A stretch of 8,869 nucleotides of DNA from Syntrophobacterales bacterium (GTDB lineage: Bacteria > Desulfobacterota > Syntrophobacteria > BM002): NCBI GenBank assembly GCA_030601545.1, contig JAUVTM010000068.1:1-8869 (forward strand). Direction: 5' to 3'. The notes beneath the pieces are model-generated. The model saw only the letters and a program-made list of their open reading frames with translations, did no database searches and was not told the origin of the DNA. Positions within the stretch are counted from its first letter, which is position 1, and every line of letters starts with the position of its first letter. Shown here piece after piece: positions 1 to 5,804 of the stretch. The position numbers and the translations under genes are program-made.

Positions 1-1271
1 CTATGATACTTCTTCTTCCCAGCCCGTAGGAGTATTTCCCCCTCTTCCAGCTGGTCCAGGGTGGCCCTTTCGTCAAAGGTTTCGATCCGTCGGCCGTTTA
101 TATAGCCTCCTCCTTGCTTGATAAGACGCCTTGCTTCCCCCCTGGAAGAGCATAATCCCACCTCCGCAAAAAGCTCAAAGGCGGGAATCCCTTGGCTCAA
201 CCGGCTTGAACCGATGACTGTGGTAGGCACTCCAGCAGCGGCGCCGTCAGCTTCTGCTGCTGGCTGTCTTCGAACCCCACTGCCAGGCAAAAGATCGTCC
301 GGAATACTCCGGGCTCCGAAAATCTCCTCAGACTCTGCCTGGGCAGCAGTAGCTGCAGCCTCCCCATGGGTGATTTTGGTGACCTCATAGGCAAGGATGG
401 TCTTTACCAGATTTAAATCCGCACCTTGCAGCCCCTCAACCGCATGAATCTCTTCCATGGGCAGGAAAGTAAAATATGCGAGGAATCTCGCCACGTCCTG
501 GTCTTCCGTGTTAATCCAATACTGGTAGTACTCGTAAGGCGAAGTTAGCTGAGCATCCAACCACACAGCTCCCTTCGCTGTCTTTCCCATTTTCTCGCCG
601 CTCGCGGTAGTAATCAGGGGAAAGGTTATACCATAGACCGCCTTTTGCCGTATCCGCCTGACCAGGTCCACCCCTGCGACAATATTACCCCACTGGTCGC
701 TGCCACCCATTTGAACCCTGCAGCCGTGATCGTCAAAAAGATACAGGAAGTCATAAGCCTGCAATAGCATGTAGTTGAACTCAATAAAGCTCAGACCGGT
801 TTCCAGCCTCATCCTATAGCTCTCCGCACTCAGCATGCGGTTCACACTGAAGTGACGGCCAATATCTCGTAGAAACTCGATATAATTCAATGGCGCCAGC
901 CAATCGGCATTGTTGACAAGCATGGCCCTCCCCGCTTCGAAATCAATGAACCGGCTTAACTGGACCTTCAACTTCTCACCGTTGGCATTGATCTCTTCGC
1001 GGCTGAGCATCTGGCGCATTTCTGTTTTGCCGCTGGGGTCACCAACCAAAGCAGTTCCCCCACCCACCAAGGCGACGGGGCGGTGGCCGCAGCGCTGCAT
1101 GTGAGCCAAGGACATAATGGGTAGCAAGCTGCCCACGTGCAGGCTTGATGCGGTGGGATCGAAGCCGATATAGCAAGTTGACGGGTTTTCAAGGAGCCGA
1201 CGACAAGCCTCTGCCTCGGTGCTCTGCTCTATGAAACCCCGCTCCTCAAGAATGTCATAAACGTTTGTCAA
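1..1271 (-). CDS. tyrS: Tyrosyl-tRNA synthetase, C-terminus cut by window edge
   Basis: Class I aminoacyl-tRNA synthetase that activates tyrosine with ATP and charges tRNA-Tyr in the cytosol. The frame is open from a TTG at 1271 to the left edge (423 complete codons, no stop). It shows the HIGH-type signature HVGS at residues 45-48, the class I loop as KMGKT at about 227-231, the dimer/tRNA-binding core between them, and a C-terminal S4 RNA-binding domain (around GEARRLIKQGGGYING). The last visible residues, RAGKKKYH, are the usual family ending, so only a few codons are missing. TTG is chosen because a TAG lies directly upstream in frame, a GGAGG sits 9 nt upstream, and TNVYDILEERGF is the normal family N-terminus. 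It lies 281 nt after ymdB across a repeat-filled spacer. No T-box leader is visible. Identification is firm; only the start codon is unusual. Confidence 0.97.
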   Translation of the reverse strand, partial: MTNVYDILEERGFIEQSTEAEACRRLLENPSTCYIGFDPTASSLHVGSLLPIMSLAHMQRCGHRPVALVGGGTALVGDPSGKTEMRQMLSREEINANGEKLKVQLSRFIDFEAGRAMLVNNADWLAPLNYIEFLRDIGRHFSVNRMLSAESYRMRLETGLSFIEFNYMLLQAYDFLYLFDDHGCRVQMGGSDQWGNIVAGVDLVRRIRQKAVYGITFPLITTASGEKMGKTAKGAVWLDAQLTSPYEYYQYWINTEDQDVARFLAYFTFLPMEEIHAVEGLQGADLNLVKTILAYEVTKITHGEAAATAAQAESEEIFGARSIPDDLLPGSGVRRQPAAEADGAAAGVPTTVIGSSRLSQGIPAFELFAEVGLCSSRGEARRLIKQGGGYINGRRIETFDERATLDQLEEGEILLRAGKKKYH

Positions 1272-1297
1272 CTACCACATCCTCCATACACAAATCA

Positions 1298-1332
1298 GGC
1301 CCAAGGCACAGGGCATAAGGCTTAAGGCTCAT
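1298..1332 (-). repeat. Heptamer island, ATGCCYT-like words
   Basis: Five consecutive 7-bp words in strict phase. On the plus strand each begins GGC (GGCCCAA, GGCACAG, GGCATAA, GGCTTAA, GGCTCAT). Read on the minus strand they resemble the ATGCCCY words at 5588-5608 and 8756-8824. The block lies just upstream of tyrS, inside the probable 5' leader, and encodes nothing recognisable. Confidence 0.75.
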
Positions 1333-1358
1333 GGAGTATTGAAGCACTGAAAAATATC

Positions 1359-1510
1359 AAATCCCAAGCACCAAATTACAATGAAATCCCAAATTCCAAT
1401 ATTCAATGACCATCACAGGTTTGGAATTTTGAAACTGGGGACCCGCCCGCAGGGTGGGCAGTCCAAGCGAAGCGCGGACAATTTTGGTCATTGTGATTTA
1501 TTTGGAATTT
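1359..1510. repeat. Composite element: inverted heptamer arms around a double-hairpin core
   Basis: The left arm (1359-1418) is built of AAATCCC/AAATTCC-type 7-bp words, with one 4-nt interruption at 1380-1383. The right arm (1485-1510) is the inverted counterpart: its reverse complement matches 1391-1412 apart from two short gaps, and it carries its own 4-nt interruption at 1500-1503. The core (1437-1481) has two dyads: CCCGCCC facing GGGTGGG, then GTCC facing GGAC. A related core lies at 5657-5697. The element fills most of the spacer between ymdB and tyrS. Transcribed from either strand it could form a large cruciform-like fold. No coding potential is seen. Confidence 0.7.
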
Positions 1511-1552
1511 TTAGTCACTCCAGGACTCCATCTCCTGCCTGCCTGCTTGCTT

Positions 1553-2362
1553 CTAGTCATCCATCGACTTACAGATGCGTTCAATTTCCTGAGTATGTCC
1601 ATCCTCCGGTGAGACATCAAGTAGAACGGCCTGTAATTGGATTCCACCCTTTGCCGCGGTAAATTTCTTCGGGGTTTGGGTGATGAGCTGGGCAATGGCC
1701 TCTTCCTTCTTGATACCAATGATGGAGTCTGTTGGCCCGGTCATGCCCACATCAGTAATGTAGGCAGTACCAGATGAGCGAATCTGCTCATCAGCTGTTT
1801 GCACATGAGTGTGTGTGCCCACAACAGCACTCACCCGCCCATCCAGATACCACCCGAGTGCCTGCTTTTCTGAGGTTGCTTCGGCGTGGAAATCCACTAT
1901 GAGGATGGTTGCTTTTTCTGATAGTTTACTTATAAGGTCATTCGCCGCCCTGAAAGGGCACTCCAGGGGACTCATGAACACCCGACCTTCAAGATTAATG
2001 ATGCCAACTGCGATACCGCCTGCAGTGGACAGCACCGCATGTCCCTTTCCCACCACTCCTGGTGGATAGTTAGCCGGTCTGAGCACCCTCCCACTGTTTT
2101 TCAGGTACGGTTCAATTTCTTTCTTCCTCCAGATATGGTTTCCGGAGGTAAGCACATCGATGCCTATCTCCAGCAATTCTTCTGCCACCTTAGGAGTCAA
2201 CCCCGCTACGCCGGCGGCGTTCTCCGCATTGGCAATTACAAAATCTATCTGCCGGCTCCCTATCAATTGTGGCAGGAGCTTCCTGAGCACCAATCTACCA
2301 GGCTTGCCAACGATATCTCCGACAAAAAGAATCCTTACCAATCCCGGAGTCTTCGCTCTCAT
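1553..2362 (-). CDS. ymdB: YmdB/TIGR00282-family metallophosphoesterase
   Basis: Calcineurin-like dimetal phosphoesterase; characterised relatives hydrolyse 2',3'-cyclic nucleotides and affect RNA turnover and multicellular behaviour in Bacillus. All family signatures are present in the 269-residue reading: VGDIVG (Asp16), NAEN (Glu47, Asn48), SGNH (Asn75, His76), DFHAEATSEK (His159), GTHTHVQTAD (His184, His186) and TDVGMTG near 203-209. Length is normal. An in-frame stop lies at 2369-2371, so the start is the ATG at 2362 or a TTG at 2341. The TTG would give the family-typical N-terminus (V)RILFVGD; neither has a strong ribosome site, so the first seven residues are uncertain. It follows rny by 54 nt, a common pairing that links YmdB to RNase Y function. 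Confidence 0.95.
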   Translation of the reverse strand: MRAKTPGLVRILFVGDIVGKPGRLVLRKLLPQLIGSRQIDFVIANAENAAGVAGLTPKVAEELLEIGIDVLTSGNHIWRKKEIEPYLKNSGRVLRPANYPPGVVGKGHAVLSTAGGIAVGIINLEGRVFMSPLECPFRAANDLISKLSEKATILIVDFHAEATSEKQALGWYLDGRVSAVVGTHTHVQTADEQIRSSGTAYITDVGMTGPTDSIIGIKKEEAIAQLITQTPKKFTAAKGGIQLQAVLLDVSPEDGHTQEIERICKSMDD

Positions 2363-2377
2363 GGGAGGTCATCTTTC

Positions 2378-2413
2378 GGTTGAGCCGGTTTAGTCGGCGT
2401 AACTGGCTTAACC
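2378..2413. other. Dyad between rny and ymdB
   Basis: The 11-nt arms 2378-2388 and 2403-2413 are inverted around a 14-nt loop. In minus-strand RNA 9 of 11 positions pair, with two A-C mismatches; in plus-strand RNA all 11 pair if G-U is allowed. There is no U-tract, so it is not a standard terminator. It could be an mRNA processing or stability hairpin within the rny-ymdB transcript. Confidence 0.4.
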
Positions 2414-2416
2414 CCC

Positions 2417-3976
2417 TTACTTAGCATATTCCACTGCCCGGGTTTCCCGGATGACGGTCACTTTAATCTGTCCGGGGTAACTCAGTTCATTCTCAATCTG
2501 TTTGGCGATGTCCCGGCTCAACATCACCGATTCTTCATCGGAAATCTTGTCGTTCTCAACTATGATACGCAGTTCACGGCCGGCCTGGATGGCATAGGAC
2601 TTACCCACTCCTCGGTAGGAATTGGCAATTGTTTCCAGTTCCTCCAGTCTCTTCACATAGGTTTCCATCAGTTCCTTGCGGGCACCCGGCCGTGCTCCTG
2701 AGAGGGTGTCAGCCGCTTGCACCAATACCGCCAAAACGGATTCTGGCTCCACATCCTCATGGTGAGCGGCAAGCGCGTGAATCACTTTAGACGATTCTCC
2801 ATACTTCTTTGCTAGTTCAGCACCTATGGTCGCATGCGGACCTTCCACCTCATGATCAACTGCCTTGCCGATATCGTGAAGCAAGCCGGCTCGCTTTGCC
2901 CGCTTTTCATTCATCCCAAGTTCTGCGGCCATGATGCCGCAAAGAAAAGAGACTTCCAATGAATGCTGCAACACATTCTGGCCGTAGCTGGTCCGGTACT
3001 TTAATTTTCCCAACAGTTTGATCAGTTCAGGATGTATACCGTGCCCCCCGACGTCAAAAGCTGCTTGCTCTCCAGCCTCACGAATGGCGTTGTCCACTTC
3101 CTGATTTGCCTTTTCAACAATTTCCTCAATTCGGGCCGGATGTATGCGGCCATCACTAATCAAGCGCTCCAGAGCCAAGCGCGCCACCTCGCGGCGAATA
3201 GGGTTGAATCCAGACAAAATTACAGCCTCCGGTGTGTCGTCTATGATCAGATCAACACCGGTTGCGGCTTCGATGGCTCTGATATTACGTCCCTCGCGGC
3301 CTATAATTCTTCCCTTCATCTCCTCATTGGGAAGAGCGACGACTGAAATTGCTTTCTCCGCTATATAGTCCCCAGCGTAGCGCTTGACGGACAAGGATAT
3401 GATTTTCCTTGCCTGTTTTGCAGCAGATTCTCGAGTGTCTGTCTCGATCCGCTTTATGAGCCTGGCAGCATCGTGGCGCGCCTCAGACTCCATGGACTTT
3501 ATCAGCATGTCCTTGGCCTCGGTGGATGATATTCCAGCGACGCGTTCGAGCTGGGTCCGCTGTTCCTGGATGAGCTTATCCAGGGTCCCTTCCTTCTCAG
3601 CCAGCTCCTTTTCTTGATGAAGGAGAGCTTTTTCCTGCCGGGCAAGATTACTCTCCCTTTTGTCAAAAAGCTCACTCTTCTTTTCTAGATTGTCCTCTTT
3701 TTGCAATATCCGGCGCTCAGCATTTTGTAATTCTCTTCGGGTGTCCTTGGTCTCCCGCTCGAAATCAACCTTCATTTGATACAGACTGTCTTTCGCTTGA
3801 AGTGTCGCCTCCTTTTTCAGGGTTTCAGCTTCCTTCGTGGCTTCATTGATGATCTTCTGGGCCGCATTTGTGGTGGATGCCATTCGTGCTTCCATACTTT
3901 TCTTGACTATGAAGGCTCCTACCAGAGCACCAAGTAGGGTCCCAGACAAGATCAATAACATTGTTGTAGCGGTCAT
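2417..3976 (-). CDS. rny: Ribonuclease Y
   Basis: Membrane-anchored endoribonuclease that initiates mRNA decay and processing. In the 519-residue reading the order is typical: an N-terminal membrane helix (about 2-25), a long charged coiled coil (about 30-175), a KH RNA-binding domain with GRIIGREGRN at 222-231, and an HD domain with His338, the catalytic HD pair at 367-368 (LLHDIGKA), HH at 405-406 and Asp423 (AADTLSGARPGARKE). The ATG at 3976 is chosen because GGGAG lies 8 nt upstream, the predicted membrane helix begins immediately, and the length fits the usual roughly 520 residues. The frame stays open to a TTG at 4042, but the extra 22 residues do not look like RNase Y. It begins the rny-ymdB-tyrS cluster and sits downstream of the 6S-like RNA. 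Confidence 0.97.
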   Translation of the reverse strand: MTATTMLLILSGTLLGALVGAFIVKKSMEARMASTTNAAQKIINEATKEAETLKKEATLQAKDSLYQMKVDFERETKDTRRELQNAERRILQKEDNLEKKSELFDKRESNLARQEKALLHQEKELAEKEGTLDKLIQEQRTQLERVAGISSTEAKDMLIKSMESEARHDAARLIKRIETDTRESAAKQARKIISLSVKRYAGDYIAEKAISVVALPNEEMKGRIIGREGRNIRAIEAATGVDLIIDDTPEAVILSGFNPIRREVARLALERLISDGRIHPARIEEIVEKANQEVDNAIREAGEQAAFDVGGHGIHPELIKLLGKLKYRTSYGQNVLQHSLEVSFLCGIMAAELGMNEKRAKRAGLLHDIGKAVDHEVEGPHATIGAELAKKYGESSKVIHALAAHHEDVEPESVLAVLVQAADTLSGARPGARKELMETYVKRLEELETIANSYRGVGKSYAIQAGRELRIIVENDKISDEESVMLSRDIAKQIENELSYPGQIKVTVIRETRAVEYAK

Positions 3977-4592
3977 AATTATAACTCCCACGTATACCGG
4001 GGCTGTGTAACTCTTTAGAAACAGAGAGCAAACTGCTCCCAATCAGCACAGAAACTGAGCTCCAGAGGCTTAATGGCAAACAAACACGTAGGGAAGCGCA
4101 AGGCCGTCAAACGAGGCCACGGAACATTCCGGTGAGAAATTCAGGGTAGGGTGGTGTTGTCCACTAGAAATGCGGTTTCCTCAAACCACTTCTCTCCGCA
4201 GATGACACCCGAAGTAAGCCTTCTTATTGAAGGGGCTTACAATTCCTCCTTTCTGATGATTGGTTCAAGATTTCTTTACATTGGGCCCTTAAAAAGGCTC
4301 TTATTTAAACAGCTTGTCTCTACTGACAGCTGTTGAGAGGATTTGGGCAAGCCGCTGAATCGCCAGCTTATTTGCACGCCGCCTATAAAGGCAAGCTCAA
4401 AAAAATCTTCTCACATGAAACGGCGATGGTTACGAGTTACCCCATTCAAGCCTTGGGCAGGGACCCGATCCCCGACCCCTTTAGTCAAACAACACCGGAT
4501 ATGTACCATCACTCCGCCTTACAAGGAATCCGCCAAGGAAACCTCTTGAGCGGTATAGAAAAAATAGCGAAAAATAATGATTTAAGCAAGAT
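3977..4592. other. 616-nt gene-free leader upstream of rny
   Basis: No open frame here, including those on the plus strand between 4151 and 4638, shows a recognisable protein or a good ribosome site. Visible structure: stem-loop 4214-4240 (7-bp outer stem plus a 3-bp inner stem), stem-loop 4308-4334 (10 bp with one bulged base), palindrome CGGAACATTCCG at 4120-4131, and G-runs on the minus strand around 4455-4475. It may be a long structured 5' leader of rny or hold an unrecognised small RNA. No known riboswitch class was recognised. Confidence 0.5.
4561..4589 (-). promoter_or_regulatory. Possible promoter for the rny leader
   Basis: On the minus strand TTGCTT (4589-4584) and TATTTT (4566-4561) are 17 nt apart, directly after the U-tract of the 6S-like RNA. 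Each hexamer matches the sigma-70 consensus at only 4 of 6 positions in an AT-rich stretch, so chance is a real alternative. Confidence 0.25.
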
Positions 4593-4618
4593 AAAAAAAA
4601 ATCCCCCGCAAGCGTGCC
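4593..4618 (-). terminator. U-tract ending the 6S-like RNA
   Basis: Nine T residues (minus 4601-4593) follow a G5 run (4607-4603) that can pair with the C4 run near the RNA's 5' end (4778-4775). The local hairpin before the Ts is weak (CGC-TT-GCG), so termination would rely on the long closing stem or on the U-tract with partial pairing. Confidence 0.4.
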
Positions 4619-4785
4619 GTGTTGGCAGGTTGTTTTGAACCTGGTTTGACCAGGTGGGGTCCCTATTGGTCCTTTAGGCGCTTCGTACAAGACGACGCGA
4701 CACACCGTTCCAAGGAAGGGTCCCCGTTCTTTAAATGTTGGCTCAAGAACGTACTGCCAATCACCAACACCGCAGGGGCACTGTT
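4595..4785 (-). ncRNA. ssrS: Probable 6S RNA
   Basis: Small RNA that binds sigma-70 RNA polymerase by mimicking an open promoter. The fold visible by eye is a long rod. Closing stem: GTGCC (4781-4777) with GGCAC (4618-4614), then GTGTTGG (4770-4764) with CCAACAC (4625-4619) across a 6-nt bulge. A large bubble follows. Its 5' side can form GTTCTT/AAGAAC, and its 3' side carries a perfect 7-bp hairpin at 4639-4655, the position of the small hairpin in known 6S RNAs. The terminal arm is GGGG (4725-4722) with CCCC (4659-4656), CCCT with AGGG and TCCTT with AAGGA. The 5' CCTGCGGTGTTGGTGA resembles the 6S 5' region as I remember it. Length (about 190 nt), the following nine-T tract (4601-4593) and position after zapA, as in gammaproteobacteria, all fit. 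Ends are estimates; no covariance search was possible. Confidence 0.68.
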
Positions 4786-4833
4786 TTCCTTAAGAATACA
4801 ATATTTGCGAATTTTTTTCCTTATTATCTTCAA

Positions 4834-4930
4834 TGCGGTCGAGCAGCAGCCCTAAACCCTCTTGAACTACCCCTCATTAGAGGCAATGTTGGACCCGCAA
4901 AAGAGCTGCCAATCACCAATACCGCAGGGG
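4834..4930 (-). repeat. Second, partial 6S-like segment directly after zapA
   Basis: Minus 4930-4906 matches the 5' end of the 6S-like RNA (4778-4754) at 24 of 25 positions, and both are followed at a similar distance by CCAACATT. This copy lacks the outer GTGCC and has no CCAATAC partner, so it is not an intact duplicate. It can form its own nested stems: TGCGGT (4926-4921) with ACCGCA (4839-4834), GCAGC with GCTGC, CTCTT with AAGAG, and CCTC(TAAT)GAGG. It starts two bases past the zapA stop. It may be a decayed duplicate, a second small RNA, or a zapA 3' structure. Confidence 0.55.
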
Positions 4931-4932
4931 TA

Positions 4933-5211
4933 TCAATGACTTTCGGACAATACGGATGAGAGTTTTTCCTGCTTACTCTCTATCCGATTGACCAACTGCT
5001 CGTAGGCCTCCTTCTTCTGGAGGTAATCGCTCGTAATGTTCAGAGCAGCTAATAGAGCAATGGTCGCCAGGGAAGAAGAGCGGAGCCTGTCCTGTGCCTC
5101 TTGGCATTTAGAAGCTAGATGCTGGGCCACCCTTTCCACGTAAGCCTTATCGGCCTTGGTGTGAATGGTATATTCCTGGCCCAGTATCCCTATCTTCACC
5201 TGCTGGATCAA
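4933..5211 (-). CDS. zapA: Cell division protein ZapA
   Basis: Small Z-ring-associated protein that cross-links FtsZ filaments at midcell. The 92 residues show the family layout: an N-terminal beta region with KIGILGQEYTIHT, a helix with YVERVAQHLASK, the core helix with SSLATIALLAALNITSDYL, and a C-terminal coiled coil (about 65-90). The start is a TTG at 5211: GGGAGG lies 6 nt upstream, whereas the next candidate (GTG, residue 5) is too far from it. It follows the coiled-coil gene by only 12 nt, so the two are almost certainly co-transcribed from the promoter at 5547-5576. Directly downstream lies 6S-like sequence. Confidence 0.92.
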   Translation of the reverse strand: MIQQVKIGILGQEYTIHTKADKAYVERVAQHLASKCQEAQDRLRSSSLATIALLAALNITSDYLQKKEAYEQLVNRIESKQEKLSSVLSESH

Positions 5212-5223
5212 ATCGCGCCTCCC

Positions 5224-5505
5224 CTAGGAAAAACGGCTGAGTTTATTAATCAGTGCATCCAGACGAGTACGAATTTCCGATCTCTGCTGCTCCGAGTTTC
5301 CCAGTTTCACCTCCAACTCCCGGATGCGCGCCTCTTGCCCTGCCATCTTCTCTTCACATTGACTGTGCACGCTTACCAGCTGTTCATACTTTTCTATAAG
5401 AGTGTCAATTCTCGACTCCAGCCGGTCAAACGGGGTGTCTTGCTCAGCTGTCTCTTCCTCCACAGCTATGGTAGCGCCCTGAAAGGTAGTATTTTCCTCG
5501 TCCAT
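5224..5505 (-). CDS. Small coiled-coil protein upstream of zapA (possibly ZapB-like)
   Basis: Ninety-three residues: an acidic, probably disordered N-terminus (about 1-25), then a nearly continuous heptad-rich helix from about residue 28 to the end, rich in Glu, Arg, Leu and Gln and with a single Cys. No membrane segment, signal peptide or enzyme motif is seen. The ATG at 5505 is chosen because GGGGAG lies 7 nt upstream; the longer frame to a TTG at 5580 would begin inside the promoter. Short coiled-coil proteins precede zapA in several lineages (the TIGR02449-like family in gammaproteobacteria, ZapB as a ZapA partner in E. coli), so a Z-ring role is a reasonable inference from position. Sequence alone shows only a coiled coil. 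Confidence 0.8.
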   Translation of the reverse strand: MDEENTTFQGATIAVEEETAEQDTPFDRLESRIDTLIEKYEQLVSVHSQCEEKMAGQEARIRELEVKLGNSEQQRSEIRTRLDALINKLSRFS

Positions 5506-5546
5506 ATAATTTCTCCCCTCAGCCGTACGTCCAAGATTGTACCAAT

Positions 5547-5576
5547 ATTCTAATCTCCCACTCTCTTTGGAGTCAA
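5547..5576 (-). promoter_or_regulatory. Sigma-70-like promoter of the coiled-coil/zapA operon
   Basis: Minus-strand TTGACT (5576-5571) and TAGAAT (5552-5547) each match consensus at 5 of 6 positions, with an 18-nt spacer. Transcription would start near 5540, giving a leader of about 35 nt carrying GGGGAG ahead of the ATG at 5505. It lies just outside the repeat-filled spacer. Confidence 0.65.
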
Positions 5577-5587
5577 GCAATTACAAA

Positions 5588-5608
5588 GGCATGGAGCATA
5601 GGGCATAG
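5588..5608 (-). repeat. Heptamer island, ATGCCCT-like words
   Basis: Three phased 7-bp words on the plus strand (GGCATGG, AGCATAG, GGCATAG), whose reverse complements are ATGCCCT-like. It lies 12 bp from the inverted-arm element at 5621-5743 and is the short counterpart of the ten-unit array at 8756-8824. Confidence 0.65.
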
Positions 5609-5620
5609 GGAAATAATTTT

Positions 5621-5743
5621 GAATTGCGAATTGCGAATTGCGAATTGTTAAGGCGAATTTGTCCTTCGGACTCCCATCCTTAGGGCGGGTTCCCGGTGTC
5701 ACTTGCGGATTTAGCATTTTGAAATCCGCAATCCGCAATCCGA
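5621..5743. repeat. Composite element: inverted heptamer arms around a double-hairpin core
   Basis: The left arm is four phased words GAATTGC (last one GAATTGT) at 5621-5648. The right arm is three phased words AATCCGC (last one AATCCGA) at 5723-5743. Rotated and read on opposite strands these are GCGAATT and GCGGATT, one base apart, so the arms are inverted relatives. The core (5657-5697), read on the minus strand, has CCCGCCC facing GGATGGG and the perfect hairpin GTCC-GAA-GGAC. It aligns with the core at 1437-1481. An extra 8-bp hairpin, GCGGATTT facing AAATCCGC, lies at 5705-5729. The element is in the glmS to coiled-coil-gene spacer. Confidence 0.7.
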
Positions 5744-5776
5744 AATATTCTAGCTCCTTGCTCCTCAAAATACACG

Positions 5777-5804
5777 CTCTGCGCTATGCGCTTTGCGCTC
5801 GGCG
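5777..5804. repeat. Heptamer island, CTTTGCG-like words, flush with the glmS stop
   Basis: Four phased 7-bp words on the plus strand (CTCTGCG, CTATGCG, CTTTGCG, CTCGGCG) end at 5804, one base before the glmS stop codon (5805-5807). It lies in the glmS 3' untranslated region. Confidence 0.7.

Noticed and set aside
1272..1552. T-box riboswitch ahead of tyrS
   Set aside because: No TGGNACCGCG-type antiterminator bulge sequence and no terminator; the spacer is accounted for by heptamer arms and the double-hairpin core.
3977..4042. 22-residue N-terminal extension of RNase Y from a TTG at 4042
   Set aside because: The ATG at 3976 has GGGAG at good spacing and is followed at once by the membrane helix; the extension does not resemble the family.
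4120..4131. CGGAACATTCCG as a LexA or other operator
   Set aside because: It does not match a LexA box I know, and it is about 145 nt from the rny start without a clear promoter beside it.
4455..4475. G-quadruplex on the minus strand
   Set aside because: Three close G-runs only; a fourth requires a loop of about 20 nt.
4151..4638. Plus-strand open frames of 61 and 101 codons
   Set aside because: No family resemblance, no good ribosome site, opposite to all genes here, and the second runs into the 3' end of the 6S-like RNA.
5506..5580. 25-residue extension of the coiled-coil protein
   Set aside because: It would start inside the predicted promoter; the ATG at 5505 has a strong ribosome site.
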